A DNA stretch of 64,000 bases from Schistosoma haematobium. Its lineage: Eukaryota; Platyhelminthes; Trematoda; Strigeidida; Schistosomatidae. The notes beneath the pieces are model-generated. The model was not told the origin of the DNA, ran no database searches, and saw nothing but the letters and a program-made list of their open reading frames with translations. Within the stretch, counting starts at the first letter, position 1, and every line of letters begins with the position of its first letter. Shown piece after piece: positions 45,706 to 57,051 of the stretch. The stretch is taken from contig NC_067200.1 in NCBI RefSeq assembly GCF_000699445.3, forward strand, positions 13,911,256-13,975,255. Reading direction: 5' to 3'. A program made the translations under genes and the position numbers.

Positions 45706-46279
45706 TTATGTTGTATGATCTACAGGTAGGTTTACCAGTGTGAAGTTATTTCCTTAGATTCAAAGATCATTTTTTTAGATATACTACTTTTGTTACTATG
45801 TATTTCATTTAGAATCAATTTGTCTACTCTGTTTACAAAAGTTCCACAGATCTTTAATATCTAAAATATTTATAGTTGTATTCTTTACATCAACAAATTA
45901 CATATTTACATTTCTTCATTTAAAATTGTTATTTCTTGATGGGAGAGGGGAGGGGAGAGGAGGAGAAGTGGGGGGGAATATTCTAATGACAAGAATATTC
46001 TATTCTGTTACTTTCACTATTCAGTTCATAACAAAATTTGCATATTCATTTTTGATTAAGTAACTAATTTCTTAATTAGAATTAAGGATTTAGTAAAGCA
46101 AAACAAAAAGGTAAATTAAGAAGGTAAATTAAGCTTAGAATATATATATATATATATATCTTATTCTTTAAGAATACATACTGTTTTCAACTTTAATATT
46201 GAAGTTATGAATAACTAAAGAGGTTGAAAATGGGTTCATTCTGTTACGTTAAGGTCTCATCAGTTGATTAAACCTTATT
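45706..46279. other. intergenic with a G-rich tract
   Basis: A purine tract at 45940-45977 contains four runs of three or more G, unusual for this AT-rich region. A TA microsatellite lies at 46139-46160. Confidence 0.6.
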
Positions 46280-46335
46280 TACAACAGTTGAGATCATGAG
46301 TCAATTGAAGCTAGACCACCATGGAAAACCTGAAA

Positions 46336-46381
46336 GCACTGGATGGCCGTTTCGTCCTAGTGTGGAACTCCTCAGCAGTGC
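46336..46381 (-). ncRNA. hammerhead motif, H1A (left, - strand)
   Basis: Stem I GCACTG/CAGTGC is perfect; CTGAGGA, GAAA and ATC are intact; stem II GTTC/GGAC contains a wobble pair. Stem III ACGGCCAT has one mismatch. Confidence 0.7.
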
Positions 46382-46667
46382 ACATCCACGACTCGAGCTT
46401 GCGGGATTCGAACCCAGGACCTGTGAGTCCCAACAACTAGACCACCGAGCCGGCATTCAACGGTGTTAATGTCTAACTTCAACTAATCCACGAAATTGAG
46501 CGACACATCTACCATTGTCATCAGTGAGTTACTACCTCACAACTGACCCGGTTGAACTCCACTGGCCACTGCTTCTCACTAGAAGTCCATCATACATCTC
46601 TTGAAGCCAGTCACTAGTGAGCAAATGCTGATTAGTATCAGAAGGGGTTTTGTGGAGTCGTGGATGC

Positions 46668-46713
46668 GCACTGCTGAGGAGTCCCACAATAGGACGAAAC
46701 GGACGTCCAGTGA
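46668..46713 (+). ncRNA. hammerhead motif, H1A (right, + strand)
   Basis: CTGAGGA, GTCC/GGAC, GAAA, ACG/CGT stem III and GTC (cut predicted after 46707) are all intact; stem I GCACTG/CAGTGA pairs five of six positions. Confidence 0.72.
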
Positions 46714-46828
46714 TTCCAGGTTTTCCATAGTGGTCTAGCTTCAATTGACTCATGACCTCAATTGTTGACATTACAATCTCCACAAAACCCCTTCTGATAT
46801 ACAACTTATTTAATGTTTTGATATCAAA

Positions 46829-46844
46829 GTAGTAGTAGTAGTAT

Positions 46845-46934
<90 letters not shown>

Positions 46935-47240
46935 CGTTATTCAGTATTATATGTTTGGTACAATATAGAATAATTCTCACAACAAAGTATTTCAATGAGT
47001 TTTTATTCCTTATTTCTTGATTGATATTGACGATAAATATTGATTGATCGTCGATTAGATGTTAGCATTTCAGAAGTCGCCATCTGAACAATAATCATTC
47101 ATGATCGTAAACTTTTGATTAACTCACCTGGATGGGTTATGCAATCAATAGACATAATGATGTGTTAAAACAAACAAGGGAACACATAACGTGTTGAAAT
47201 ATTTAGATGGCAGGAACAGGTAGTCAAGATATTCGAGCAG
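46829..47240 (-). repeat. D2 repeat with (CTA)n tail
   Basis: On - it runs from the GGTCTGCTCGAATATCTTGA segment to GAATAACGCTAATA and then into about 35 CTA units (46829-46930), so the microsatellite sits at the repeat's 3' end. The Thr-repeat frame across it is an artefact. Confidence 0.7.
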
Positions 47241-47507
47241 ACCGCCCGACGTACTTGTAAATACTAAGGTGATTAGAGATGAATATGTATATCATGTTGT
47301 AACAATAATTTTAGTAAAGTTAATAAAGTAAATAAATAAAGTTTAGTATAAACTCATCTTTATGCCAAATTATTCTATCCAAAATTTGCTAACATGTAAT
47401 TGGCTTCCTCTTAAATCTGATATTCTTCTTCTACTACCATAGTTGATCAATTTTCTATATATCATGAAATATTTGATGGTATTCTAATCATTTATCGATT
47501 ACATCAC

Positions 47508-47765
47508 AGACTGATCTTAGACAATAAAAAAACTTCCAGAAAGGATCGTATAGCTATTTACATCCCAGGATGTATCTCCTCAGTAATACTCATTCACAAT
47601 TCTTACGATGTGCTCAGTGAAACCAACTTAGACATGTAGAGAATTAGATGTTAGCTCAGGAAGACTGAAGGTCACGAGATAAATCTACAGTGAGATCAAA
47701 CATGTAAAATGCCAGTACTTCCTGGTTTTCAGCGTTTATTTAACTAAGATTAATCCGTAATGTTA
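47508..47765. mobile_element. possible very degenerate head-to-head H1
   Basis: A CTTCCAGAAAGGATCG...TCTCCTCAGTAATACTCATTC - half and a CCAGTACTTCCTGGTTTTCA + half follow the family order only loosely. Confidence 0.4.
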
Positions 47766-47794
47766 TTTATGAAACTCTAGTGGATACTAACCAA

Positions 47795-48075
47795 TTGTGG
47801 TGTGTGCTACTGATGTCGACCGATATAAATAGTACGTACCATCAGTGGAAAGTGAAATACCTGACAGCAAAAAGTTAAGAAGCTCGAAGAGAAGAAAACG
47901 AAGACAGAGAGTAATTGGTATGGAAATGAAAGGACCATCAAATCTGAGACGACTGATCGATATTTCGGAAATGCAGTATTTACTGTATGGTTCTAAGACT
48001 TAACTAAGATATTCTGTTATTTTGTATTCAAATAAATTTGATTGTCCCCAATTGTGTTCTCGTTCACTACGATAT
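47795..48075 (+). repeat. D5 dispersed repeat, copy 3
   Basis: Begins TGTGGTGTGTGCTACTG and ends GTGTTCTCGTTCACTAC. The GAAGCTCGAAGAGAAGAAAA segment is shared with the other copies. Confidence 0.7.
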
Positions 48076-48214
48076 AATTATTACAAAATATAGGCATTAT
48101 TACCAATTAGTGTTTGGTTTGATAAGTACTCTATAAAATATACTTTCGTTATGTGTTATGATTGATTTGAAAAATTAATCCTTGTACTACCACACAATAT
48201 GGATTTGGATATTT

Positions 48215-48668
48215 TTTGATTGAGATCATGAACCGATTGATGTTTGACCACCACTGAAAACCTGGAAGCACTGGACGACCGTTTCGTTCTATTGTGGGAC
48301 TACTCAGCAGTGTTCATCCATGATTCCGCTTGCGGGATACGAAACCGGGGTCTTCTGTCTCGCGCGTGAAAGCATAACCTGCCGGACCGCTGAGCCGGCA
48401 TCCAATGTTGATAGTGTCTAACACCAACCAATCCACGTAATTGCGCAACCATTTTCCATTTTACTGTGGTAGATACCTGTCTCTACTCGACATGGATTAG
48501 CTCCACTGGTCATGGCTTCTCATTAGAACTCCTAGAATACCCTCACGAAGCTAATCACTAGTGACCACATGATAATTGTTAGTATTGGATTGTGGAGTTT
48601 ATTAAGTGTGTGATTGAGATCATGAACTGTTTGATGTTAGACCACCATTGAAAACCTGGAAGCACTGG
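48215..48668 (-). mobile_element. H1B SINE, 1.2-mer starting at the ribozyme cut site
   Basis: On - the copy begins TCCAGTGCTTCCAGG at 48668-48654, immediately 3' of where the hammerhead would cut. It continues through one tail, then a complete unit with head and hammerhead (core CTGAGTA), and ends in a second tail. The 5' junction matches a self-cleaved multimer. Confidence 0.85.
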
Positions 48669-49226
48669 ATTACAATAGCATGAAGTAGTATTCTATGAAT
48701 GTTTTACTGTATAAAATTCAGATTTTATTCATTGAATAATTCAGTCAGAGTATATTATATACAACCGTATCGAACAAATACACTGAATGAATATAAATTT
48801 CTATTATATGATTCTCAATTGCTTATTGTGCATTATTGTTAATTAAAATAAATCATTGTGTCATTGAATAAAGAGAATTCAGGGAGGAGAATTTTCTTTT
48901 CTTTTTGCCGCTTGATTATTGCCTAGCCTCATTTGATAATAAGAGTCTCAAACCAATTTATGATGCAATCTTTTCTGTCTGTCTATAGACATATAATTCC
49001 ATAATATACGAACATACAGCCTGAGTATAGTACTGTCTTTGTTGGTTAATCATTCGAATCTGAAGGAATCATTTCTTTTTTCAGAATGATATTGATTTGA
49101 TAGGCAATCCGAATTAAAACCTTTAATAAGTGGATAGATGTTGTAACAAAACTTATTTATTTTAAGGTAGAGAAAATTGATTATAAACGTTTTTTACTAC
49201 ATATAGGCTATAATATAAATTTAGAT
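48669..49226. other. intergenic, nothing recognised
   Basis: No assignable feature. Confidence 0.5.
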
Positions 49227-49500
49227 TGTAGTGTGGTGCGTGCTACTTATATTAATATAAGTAGTATATAACTCGAGTCAGGAATGTAATGTCTGGCAGC
49301 AGAAGATTGGGAAGATCAAGTAAGGAAGAGCGAGAATAGAAAGCAATTAGTATGGAAATGCAAGAACAATGGAGTTCGAGACAATTATTGAACATTTTGC
49401 AAATTAGGTATTATAGTATGGTTATTCTATTTTACCAAGTAACTGTAATTGTATACTACATATAATTCGGTTGTCCTCGTCTGTGTTCTCCTTCACTACA
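49227..49500 (+). repeat. D5 dispersed repeat, copy 4, with TG...CA ends
   Basis: 274 bp from TGTAGTGTGG to CTTCACTACA. The ends are a 7-bp inverted repeat TGTAGTG/CACTACA, as in small LTRs or short-TIR elements. No target duplication is evident. Confidence 0.7.
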
Positions 49501-49814
49501 GAAGTACATTTGACAAGCATACTCTTAGGTTTTGTTTTATCTGTCTATTCACTCATTAACTAACATATTTCATAAAAGTCTCGGAGTCATTTAAACCGTC
49601 ACAAAACATTGTAAAGTTAATTATTAATGTAATATTTACCTTTATTATCATCGGATCGAATGAAAATAACCTATGATCATTGCTTAAAATTGACTAATCA
49701 CTGATGAGTGGACAGCATCATGTTTTTTCCAGTTGTTTTATTGCCGTCTAAACTCTGTCGACGAAGTTGAAATGTGGCAGCTATTCTACGTGACTCAGTA
49801 ATGTGTATGTAAAG

Positions 49815-50100
49815 CCGGTTCCTGTGTCAGGCCCACATAATTGATTCTAGCTTCCGGACAGGTGAATTTATTCATTCTTCTTGTGTTACACTTTGACCTT
49901 GTTACTTATTCCCTTATCAACCTTGACTGTTTTTACGTGAGTGTATGTGAGTACATTCTTTATCCTACTCATTGCATATCTGTAGCTTATTTTTGTAAAT
50001 ATTAAGTAACGCTTAATTAAAGTGAGTAGTCTCACATTACCTTCTCCGGTCCGTTTCGCTTTACTCCTTATGCTCTCTTTCACTCACTTCCCTCTGTGCT
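49815..50100 (-). repeat. D1 dispersed repeat, copy 4 (inverted)
   Basis: The segment CTAGCTTCCGGACAGG...CACTTTGACCTTGTTACTTA is the reverse complement of the 3' half of the D1 copies. Upstream it diverges. Confidence 0.55.
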
Positions 50101-50165
50101 CAGTTTCTATGTTACTTGCTGATTTTGTCAATTAATAACAACATATTATCCCTACAACTGGTGTT

Positions 50166-50729
50166 CTACCTTTCGGATAATCTCGAGTAAATTCATAATA
50201 CCACTAGGAGATTTGGCCTGTTTAAATTCTCAGTTAACGGAATATTATTCATTGAAGTCAGATATAAAAAAAAAACTTCTGAATATGTACACTGTTGAGA
50301 TAACGTTTGTTACTACGCAGTTATTAATCAATCTGTATATTCTATTCGCAGAGCAGGATAGTCATAGCTCCTATATGTTGTTGGTAATGCCTCAGATCGT
50401 GAAGGTAGATGAAGTGGGTTAGAATCGCACAAGAAACATCAGTTATCTGAAGATTACAGGTAATTTTGGCAAACAAGTGTAAATTAGCAACAAACAAACT
50501 CATAGGTTCTCGCTGTCAAACCTTTCAACCATTTAATCTGTTTATTAAAACAGCTTAATCAAGAGAGTTGGATTGTCTTAAAAAAAGAAAACATGTTAAT
50601 CAACTGCAAACTAATTGCGAACTGATCACCTTCTGAGAGTATCTGATCTTCATGGTAATATGTTAAGATGCATTTTGTGTAAACCTGACAACAATTGACA
50701 ACAAAACTCACAATATCGTTGAAAATTTA
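50166..50729. other. intergenic, nothing recognised
   Basis: No assignable feature. Confidence 0.5.
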
Positions 50730-50820
50730 TTCTCAGAAAGAGTTTTGTGCAGATTTTAGAAATTCCACTAGTCGAAATCATGAGTCAATTGAAGCTAGAC
50801 CATCATGGAAAACCTGAAGG
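50730..50820 (-). mobile_element. H1A 3'-end fragment
   Basis: Only the tail (GTCGAAATCATGAGTCAATTG and the ATGGAAAACCTGAAG segment) is present, cut a few bases short of the ribozyme. Confidence 0.7.
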
Positions 50821-51815
50821 CTTTTCTTTAATGACCAGATGTTGTAATTCTCAAAGTTGATCAGGATTCCGGTGTAGTTATTTTGGATGATGAAAATAAG
50901 TTCAAGAAGTACGTTTCATTAAATACTGTTAGGAAACTAACAACTGGAGTGAATTTCAGCTTAGTGAAAACTTCCTTCATAAATTATAATACCAAAGAGG
51001 AGTTGAACATTCTAATGTCTATTTAATTTTACCTTGTGCAGATTGCCTAATGCACACAACCCCCAAAATATATCAAGACTAAAATTATTTATGAGCTACT
51101 CACCCATATATGAATAAGGAAAATAATTAGGGAAACTTTCAGATTCAATATACAACGGATTCTGTATATTTCCATCTAATGATTTGTTTGAATTAATTTA
51201 CCTTCTTAATGACATCAGTACCAAGTCCTCATTTATTAATGTACCATAAGTTAAAACTGTTATTATCCTTTATCATCGCACAACTGAAAGAGTTACTCTT
51301 TTCATAAACTGACAAAGTTCAATTCAATTTTGAACGTAACTAACTTTGACATGTGGATCGATAGTGTAGCTATGAGACATCTATCAGTTAATACAGATAT
51401 GTCATCAATTAAATATGTGCTAAGTGAGCTCATCATCAAGGGGATTTTGTTAATGAGCTACGTGAATGAAATATTTTCTATATGTTATAAAGATTTTTTC
51501 TTATTAAATAAACCTAATCACATATCGAAGAGGAAACAAATACTGAAGACAATGTATTATGTTCGCAAAATATCACAAAGTGATTTCATTAGGATTTGCA
51601 TACCAATTCACTTCAGGTATCATATCAAAAGGTATAGTGGTCTCGTAAGCGATGAGACGGTTTGAGTTCCTCACTGGATGCTGGACCATGGATACCCACT
51701 GCTTTTAGGTACCGATCCCTATCTGACTTTGATCATTTCGTGGTATTAATAGTATTCAGTAAACTACACAATGTCATAGTAATTATACGAATAAATTGGC
51801 GTTTTATTTAATTAT

Positions 51816-51822
<7 letters not shown>
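50821..51822. other. intergenic, nothing convincing
   Basis: A 111-codon + frame at 51330-51665 lacks any recognisable domain, conserved motif or splice context; I treat it as chance. Confidence 0.5.

Positions 51823-51862
<40 letters not shown>
51823..51862. repeat. (TA)n microsatellite
   Basis: About 20 TA units just beside the 3' end of an RTE fragment. Confidence 0.95.
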
Positions 51863-51864
<2 letters not shown>

Positions 51865-51879
51865 TCCTGTTTTACAACA

Positions 51880-52540
51880 CAGAGGAGAAAAGGCCACTCA
51901 CAAGCACTCTCCACTCAACCCTGTCCTGGGCAATCCTTTCCAGTAGACAATTGTTTATAAATACTTGTACTATTTTGATGGTGGTCATAGTACTTCTTGA
52001 AGTTTCAGCTCCGTACAGTAGAACTATCTTCACGTTCGTATTGAAGATTGTGCTTTTGATATTAGTTGGCAGTTATTTTCGGTTCCATATTTTCTTCAAC
52101 TGTAGGAATGCTGCTGCTATTTTGCCAATCCTCGTTTTTTACGTCTGCATCAGATCCTCACTGTTCATAGACGATACTTCCCAGGTACATGTAAGCCTTT
52201 GTGGTTCAGCTTGGATCCAATGAGTTTCGCTGATCCCGATTACTGCCAAGTTGTATCCCCTCGTTTCCACAACTAGTTGACTAGTCTTCCCGGTCTCCCA
52301 AATTGTCCAGACATTCCATATACCTATAAAAATTATTGCTCAAATTGTTATATAGGACATTAACAATTCTTCCTTCAAATCCCCGAGCAGAGTTTAAATA
52401 GTTTAATTTGTTTAATCTGGTTGGCATTTTATTCACAAGATTCTTTTCTACGTTATAGGGGATGTCAACCGTATGCCCGATCCTCCTTCTTTACCCGATC
52501 TTGGGACCGGCAGTAACTCTAGTAGAGCTATTCATATATT
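51880..52540 (-). pseudogene. internally deleted RTE retrotransposon
   Basis: Read on -, three blocks of one element are fused: the 5' region (52540-52425); an endonuclease start with GYNLAVIGISETHWIQAEPQ (about 52320-52200); and, after a jump, a late reverse-transcriptase region with AAAFLQLKKIWN, TNVKIVLLYGAETSR and VQVFINNCL (about 52190-51950). The C-terminal LERIAQDRVEWRVLVSGL then follows (51945-51890). Stops interrupt it; non-functional. Confidence 0.75.
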
Positions 52541-53108
52541 CAGAGTAAATACATCACACTCATTTTTCAAATCAACTTTTTCATTTCATTACACTGTCAC
52601 AATATATTCTTACAAGGTGTTTTTGTTTTTGTATAAAAATCATTTTTAATGATTCATTTATTTTACACATTTTCTTTATTTGGTCGCCTGTCAAAATTCA
52701 ATATTATTTTTCTTTTCTCTCCATGCCACAGAAATATCTAATTAAATCAAACATTTCAAATAACAACTAACGTCATAACAACAAAATTAAAAAAAAACAT
52801 TTTTCGCATAGAAACAAAACATCGTAGGATAAATAGTAACTATGAGTTGTCTGTTTTACTTTTTTTAAAAAAAGGAAACAAACCAATGTTCATATAAACC
52901 AGATACTTTGAGAAATGACTTTCATAAATGGAGAACAAATGAAGATAGTGTTTTTTTTTAAATATTTTTTTCTTACTCAATAAAGAACAACATAACTGAT
53001 GCGTAATCCCTTGGAAAAAAACAGGAATCTCTATCAATCTGTAATTGAAATCCCATCGTCTTAAATGAAATACAACAAGAAGGAACAAATAACTATCTTA
53101 GAAAAAAA
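52541..53108. other. intergenic, nothing recognised
   Basis: Very AT-rich with several T and A homopolymer runs. Confidence 0.5.
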
Positions 53109-53172
53109 AGGGGGGTTCTGTGAATATTATAGTGATTTAATGGTTGAGCTCATATGCCAATTGAATCAATGG
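53109..53172 (-). mobile_element. H1A 3'-end fragment
   Basis: GTGAATATTATAGTGATTTA and the following tail segment only. Confidence 0.5.
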
Positions 53173-53604
53173 ATTATCTCTTTATTTTGATTATACTCAA
53201 TCAACATTATAAAAATGTTATAGAGTAATCATATATGGGAATTACTTATGAAACATACTAGGAAGTGAAATGTAAAGAAGAAAAAACGACTACAGAAAGA
53301 ATTATTTCTGTAGATAGACACTTCTTCAACAGATCAGTTTGATTGATTACGTAACAGATACATGTAATTTAGTGTCTTGATATAAGTATTGTTTACAAGG
53401 AATAATAAACGTACTTGTTTGTAGTTTAATTATTACTGAATAATGATCGGTGTCTTGTTGGACTTGTCATTGTATGTTGGTCAAAATCTGAAGATTAGTC
53501 TACAATGGCAGATGGTAGATTGGACCTCAACTGCACTACGTTGAGATATGAGTACATGTTGGTAATGTGTATTTGTAATCTTCACGGATAGGATGCCCCG
53601 GAAA

Positions 53605-54050
53605 GCTTAGTGATTTAGTGGCTCGAGATCTGACTGCAGTTAGATCGGGTGAATTATTGTTATTGAGTGATTGCTGTCGAAATATACATCCTGATTACCG
53701 TCGTATATAATCATCGACTTAACTCGCGTTAGTGAATAACGAAATAAATAAGTCAAATACAAGAACGGAGTTTCCAGAACGTATATTTCTTACAATAGTT
53801 GAGCAGAAAGCGAAGCAAAACAAAATGATGCGCAGTGGAGAAGGTGAGTGAGACAACTTATTTTTATCAAGCGTGACTCAATATTTGTAGTCAGAACAAA
53901 AATAAGCTACAGACATGTAACGAGAAGGGTACGTAACTAGTAAGGATTAATAAGCGAATAAGTGACAGGGTAAAAATGTGGCTTAAGAACAACCAATAGA
54001 TTGGCCTTTCCAGAGTCTAGAATAAACTATGGCATAGTGCCAGTGTTACT
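53605..54050 (+). repeat. D1 dispersed repeat, copy 5
   Basis: Contains GTGGCTCGAGATCTGACTGC and the ATGATGCGCAGTGGAGAAG segment; the 3' edge is less clear than in copies 1-3. Confidence 0.65.
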
Positions 54051-54397
54051 GTTTCAGACTTCAAGGTCGAGTTCAGATGCACTATTGAGCATCAATTCCC
54101 ACAAGATCAAGGAAATATCTGACTGATGAAATCTAAATAACACGGAACTTACGATCTAGACTTCCTATTAACTACCAGCAAACATCTAACAAACTGTCAT
54201 ACTTATCTAAATGACTGGACAATAAACATCAATAAACAGCTTGATAACAAAAATAATACGTATTATATTTCAATCGCAAAGAATTAATAATGATCAATGA
54301 TAGTAACAACGACTACTGGTAAATTCTGATGTAATCACTCAAAATGCAAACGGCGGTATTTTTATCATTATCCTTATCCCACAAAATCATCTCCAGT

Positions 54398-54620
54398 TTC
54401 AGAAGGAGGTTTTGTGTAGATTTTACTAATTTGATAGTTGAATTCATCAGTCAAATAAAGCTAAACCACCATGAAAAACCTGGGTGGGCGTTCCGTCCTA
54501 GTATGGGACTCAACAGTGCGCACCCACGATTCCGCTCGCGGGATTCGAACCCAGGGTCTATCGGTCTAGCGCGCGAACCCATAACCTCTAGACTCCTAGA
54601 GCCGGCATCCAACGGTGTCA
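54398..54620 (-). mobile_element. H1A SINE with damaged ribozyme
   Basis: The tail, box B (ATTCGAACCCAGG on +) and box A region are good. The hammerhead has lost part of stem I and the core. Confidence 0.75.
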
Positions 54621-54902
54621 AACAATTGTGATTTCTCGTTGAACTGGAACTTATAAACTAATATTAATTATACATTGTGCATCCCATTAATAACATGAAA
54701 TTTGTTTATTACAGTCGAAATGTATGTTGCTTATCTTCAGTAACAAGAAATATGTTTCACTAACATAAAACAGTACAGATCCCTGTTTCAGATTGCTACT
54801 CTTGACATTGTGAATTAAAAATCACAGATTTTTGCATGATTAAAAGTATAATGCATTACATTTCCTATAAAATTCTTTACCTAGAATGACAGTGAATAAT
54901 TT

Positions 54903-55185
54903 CATTAGTTGAAATCATGAGTCGATTGGAGCTAGTCCACCATTGGAAACCTTAAACCACTGGACGGCCGTTTCGTCTTATTGTAAGACTCCTCAACAGT
55001 GCGCATCCACGATCTCACCTCGTGGGATTCGAACCCTGGACCTACCAGTCTCGCACGAGAGCGCTTAACCATTGGCCACTAAGCTGGCCGGCATTCAATG
55101 ATGTTAATGTATAACTTTAACTAATCCACGAAACTGAGCGACACATCTACCATCATCATCAATGAGTTACTATCTCACATTGAAT
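54903..55185 (-). mobile_element. H1A SINE, covarying stem II
   Basis: Runs from the tail to the GTTACTATCTCACA segment. The hammerhead has stem II GTCT/AGAC, a compensated pair, but the first core base is T (TTGAGGA). Confidence 0.8.
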
Positions 55186-55621
55186 ATCTAGAGCATCAAT
55201 TTTATACATTTATGTATATTTACTAGTGTTTATTTATTGTCAGTCTACAACTCTATGGATATAAGTAAAGATTTACTTATCAATCAAGTTATGGCAATTG
55301 AATATATTTACACATATATAATTTGTTTGTGATTGATGAAACTCACCTGTTACCAAGTTACAAAGTACAATAAACAAAATTGATAGACATACACGTGATC
55401 ATCAACAACATTTGATAGTTTACAGACAATAAGTTGTCTACTATGTATAATACAAGATGAATTGATGTGATTAATTAACAAATTTATGCAATATTCATGA
55501 AAAAGATCTTAAGAAATTTATCAAGAATCAAAGAAACTATCAAAAGAGATAATGTGCAATCTGCTATGTAGTTGAAATATAATGGTTCATTTAAAATGTT
55601 AACGAAACTGAATACATATAA

Positions 55622-55966
55622 TACATGGGTGGCCTGCTTGAATATCTAAGCTACATGTTCCTGTCATCTAGATATTTTAAAAAGTGATCTGTTTCGTTGT
55701 TTGTCTTAACACACCATTATGTCAATTAATTGTATAATCTATTCAGATGAGTTTGTCAAAAGTATACGACATTTTGCTGTACAAGTTACAAAAAGGTACA
55801 ATCGGAAATATCGTGATTTGTATTGAATAGAATGTACATTATTTAGATATCGATTACTAAACTGCTAACATCTAATTAGCAATCACTGATTATTTATCGT
55901 CACGATTGATCTAAAAATTAAGAAACGGAAACTCACTGAAATACTTTGTCCTGAGAATTCTACATT
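55622..55966 (+). repeat. D2 repeat, copy 3, truncated
   Basis: Aligns with copy 1 from GGTGGCCTGCTTGAATATC to CTGAGAATTCTACATTG, where an H1A element begins; the 3' tail is missing. Confidence 0.65.
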
Positions 55967-55967
55967 G

Positions 55968-56289
55968 TCAGAAAGGTTTGTGGAGATTTTAGAAATTTCA
56001 CTAGTTGAAATCATGAGTCAATTGAAGTTAGACCACCATGGAAAACCTGAAAGCACTGAACGGCCGTTTCGTTCTAGTATGAGATTTCTCAGCAGCGCAC
56101 ATCCACGATCCCGCACCCCGCGAGATTCGATTCCAGGACCTACTGATTTCGTGGTCAAGCACTTTAACACCGTTGGATGCCGGCTTAGTGGTATAGTTGG
56201 TTATGTCTAACTTCAACTAATCCACGAAATTGAGCGACATATCCACCATTGTCTACAGTGAGTTATTATCTCACAACAGACCTGGTATT
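55968..56289 (-). mobile_element. H1A SINE
   Basis: From the TTTGTGGAGATTTTAG tail to CTCACAACAGACCTGG. The core is CTGAGAA (G8 to A); the box A stretch is rearranged. Confidence 0.75.
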
Positions 56290-56415
56290 GTTTGAAACGA
56301 AAGTCATTGAGTTCAAATCTCGAAATAAATATGAACTATGGGAATCAGGTAAATCTAATTGAGGAATTTGAAATAGAACAAAACAATTGCCTTGAATTCT
56401 ACTTCTAGCCACAAC
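56290..56415 (+). mobile_element. degenerate H2
   Basis: GTTTGAAACGAAAGTC, GAGTTCAAATCTCG and the ATTCTACTTCTAGCCAC end keep the family order; the ribozyme is lost. Confidence 0.5.
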
Positions 56416-56721
56416 TGTTAGCTACAAATTTATATAAATAAAGAATAAAAGTCTTTGATGTTGTACAATATTTCAAGTTGTCTAAATCTTTTAATCATAT
56501 AATAAAAGTGTAGATTATTTCCTCTTGTTCTTTGTCTGATCTTTGTGTAATTACTTTTTTTTGTTGTTGGAACAATTAATAGTTTGGAATGTGAAAGAGA
56601 CAGAAATACCAAAGTGAATTGATAAACTTTCATTCTTTGCTATATATGAAACAAAAAACAACTTTATATTATAACTAAACTTAGACTTGATAGATGCCTG
56701 GAAACAAAAATGCATTTAATA

Positions 56722-57051
56722 TCAGATGCGTCTTGTGGATATTATAGTAATTTCAATGGTTAAGATCATGAGTCAGTTGAAGCTAGACTGCCATGGAAAA
56801 CCTGGAAGAACTGGACGACCGTTTCGTTCAATTGTGAGTTCAACCAGATCTGTTGTGAGATAGTAACTCACTGTAGACAATGGTGGATGTGTTGCTCAAT
56901 TTCGTGGATTAGTTCAAGTTAGACATTAACGCCGGTGGATCCTGGCTCAGTGGTCTAATTGGTTAAGTGCTCGCGCGCGAAACCAGTAGGTCCTGGGTTC
57001 AAATCTCACAGGGGGCGAGGTCGTGGATGCGCACCTATGAGGAGTCCCATT
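56722..57051. mobile_element. H1A with complementary inverted halves
   Basis: The - half (56722-56836) holds the tail and the 3' half of the ribozyme. The + half (56837-57051) holds the 5' region, box A, box B and the 5' half of the ribozyme. Together they make roughly one unit, the arrangement expected from twin priming. Confidence 0.75.

Larger units (their letters stand above)
46280..46800. mobile_element. head-to-head H1A with two well-preserved hammerheads
   Basis: A full - copy (46280-46656), from tail to the CTGATTAGTATCAGAAGGGG end, is abutted by a + hammerhead and tail (46657-46800). The + part starts at GTCGTGGATGCGCACTG, just upstream of the ribozyme. Confidence 0.85.

Noticed and set aside
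46810..46995. Open frame of about 60 residues, mostly Thr
   Set aside because: Produced by the (CTA)n tail of a D2 repeat.
51330..51665. 111-codon open frame
   Set aside because: No domain, unusual composition, no splice or promoter context; length is compatible with chance in 64 kb.
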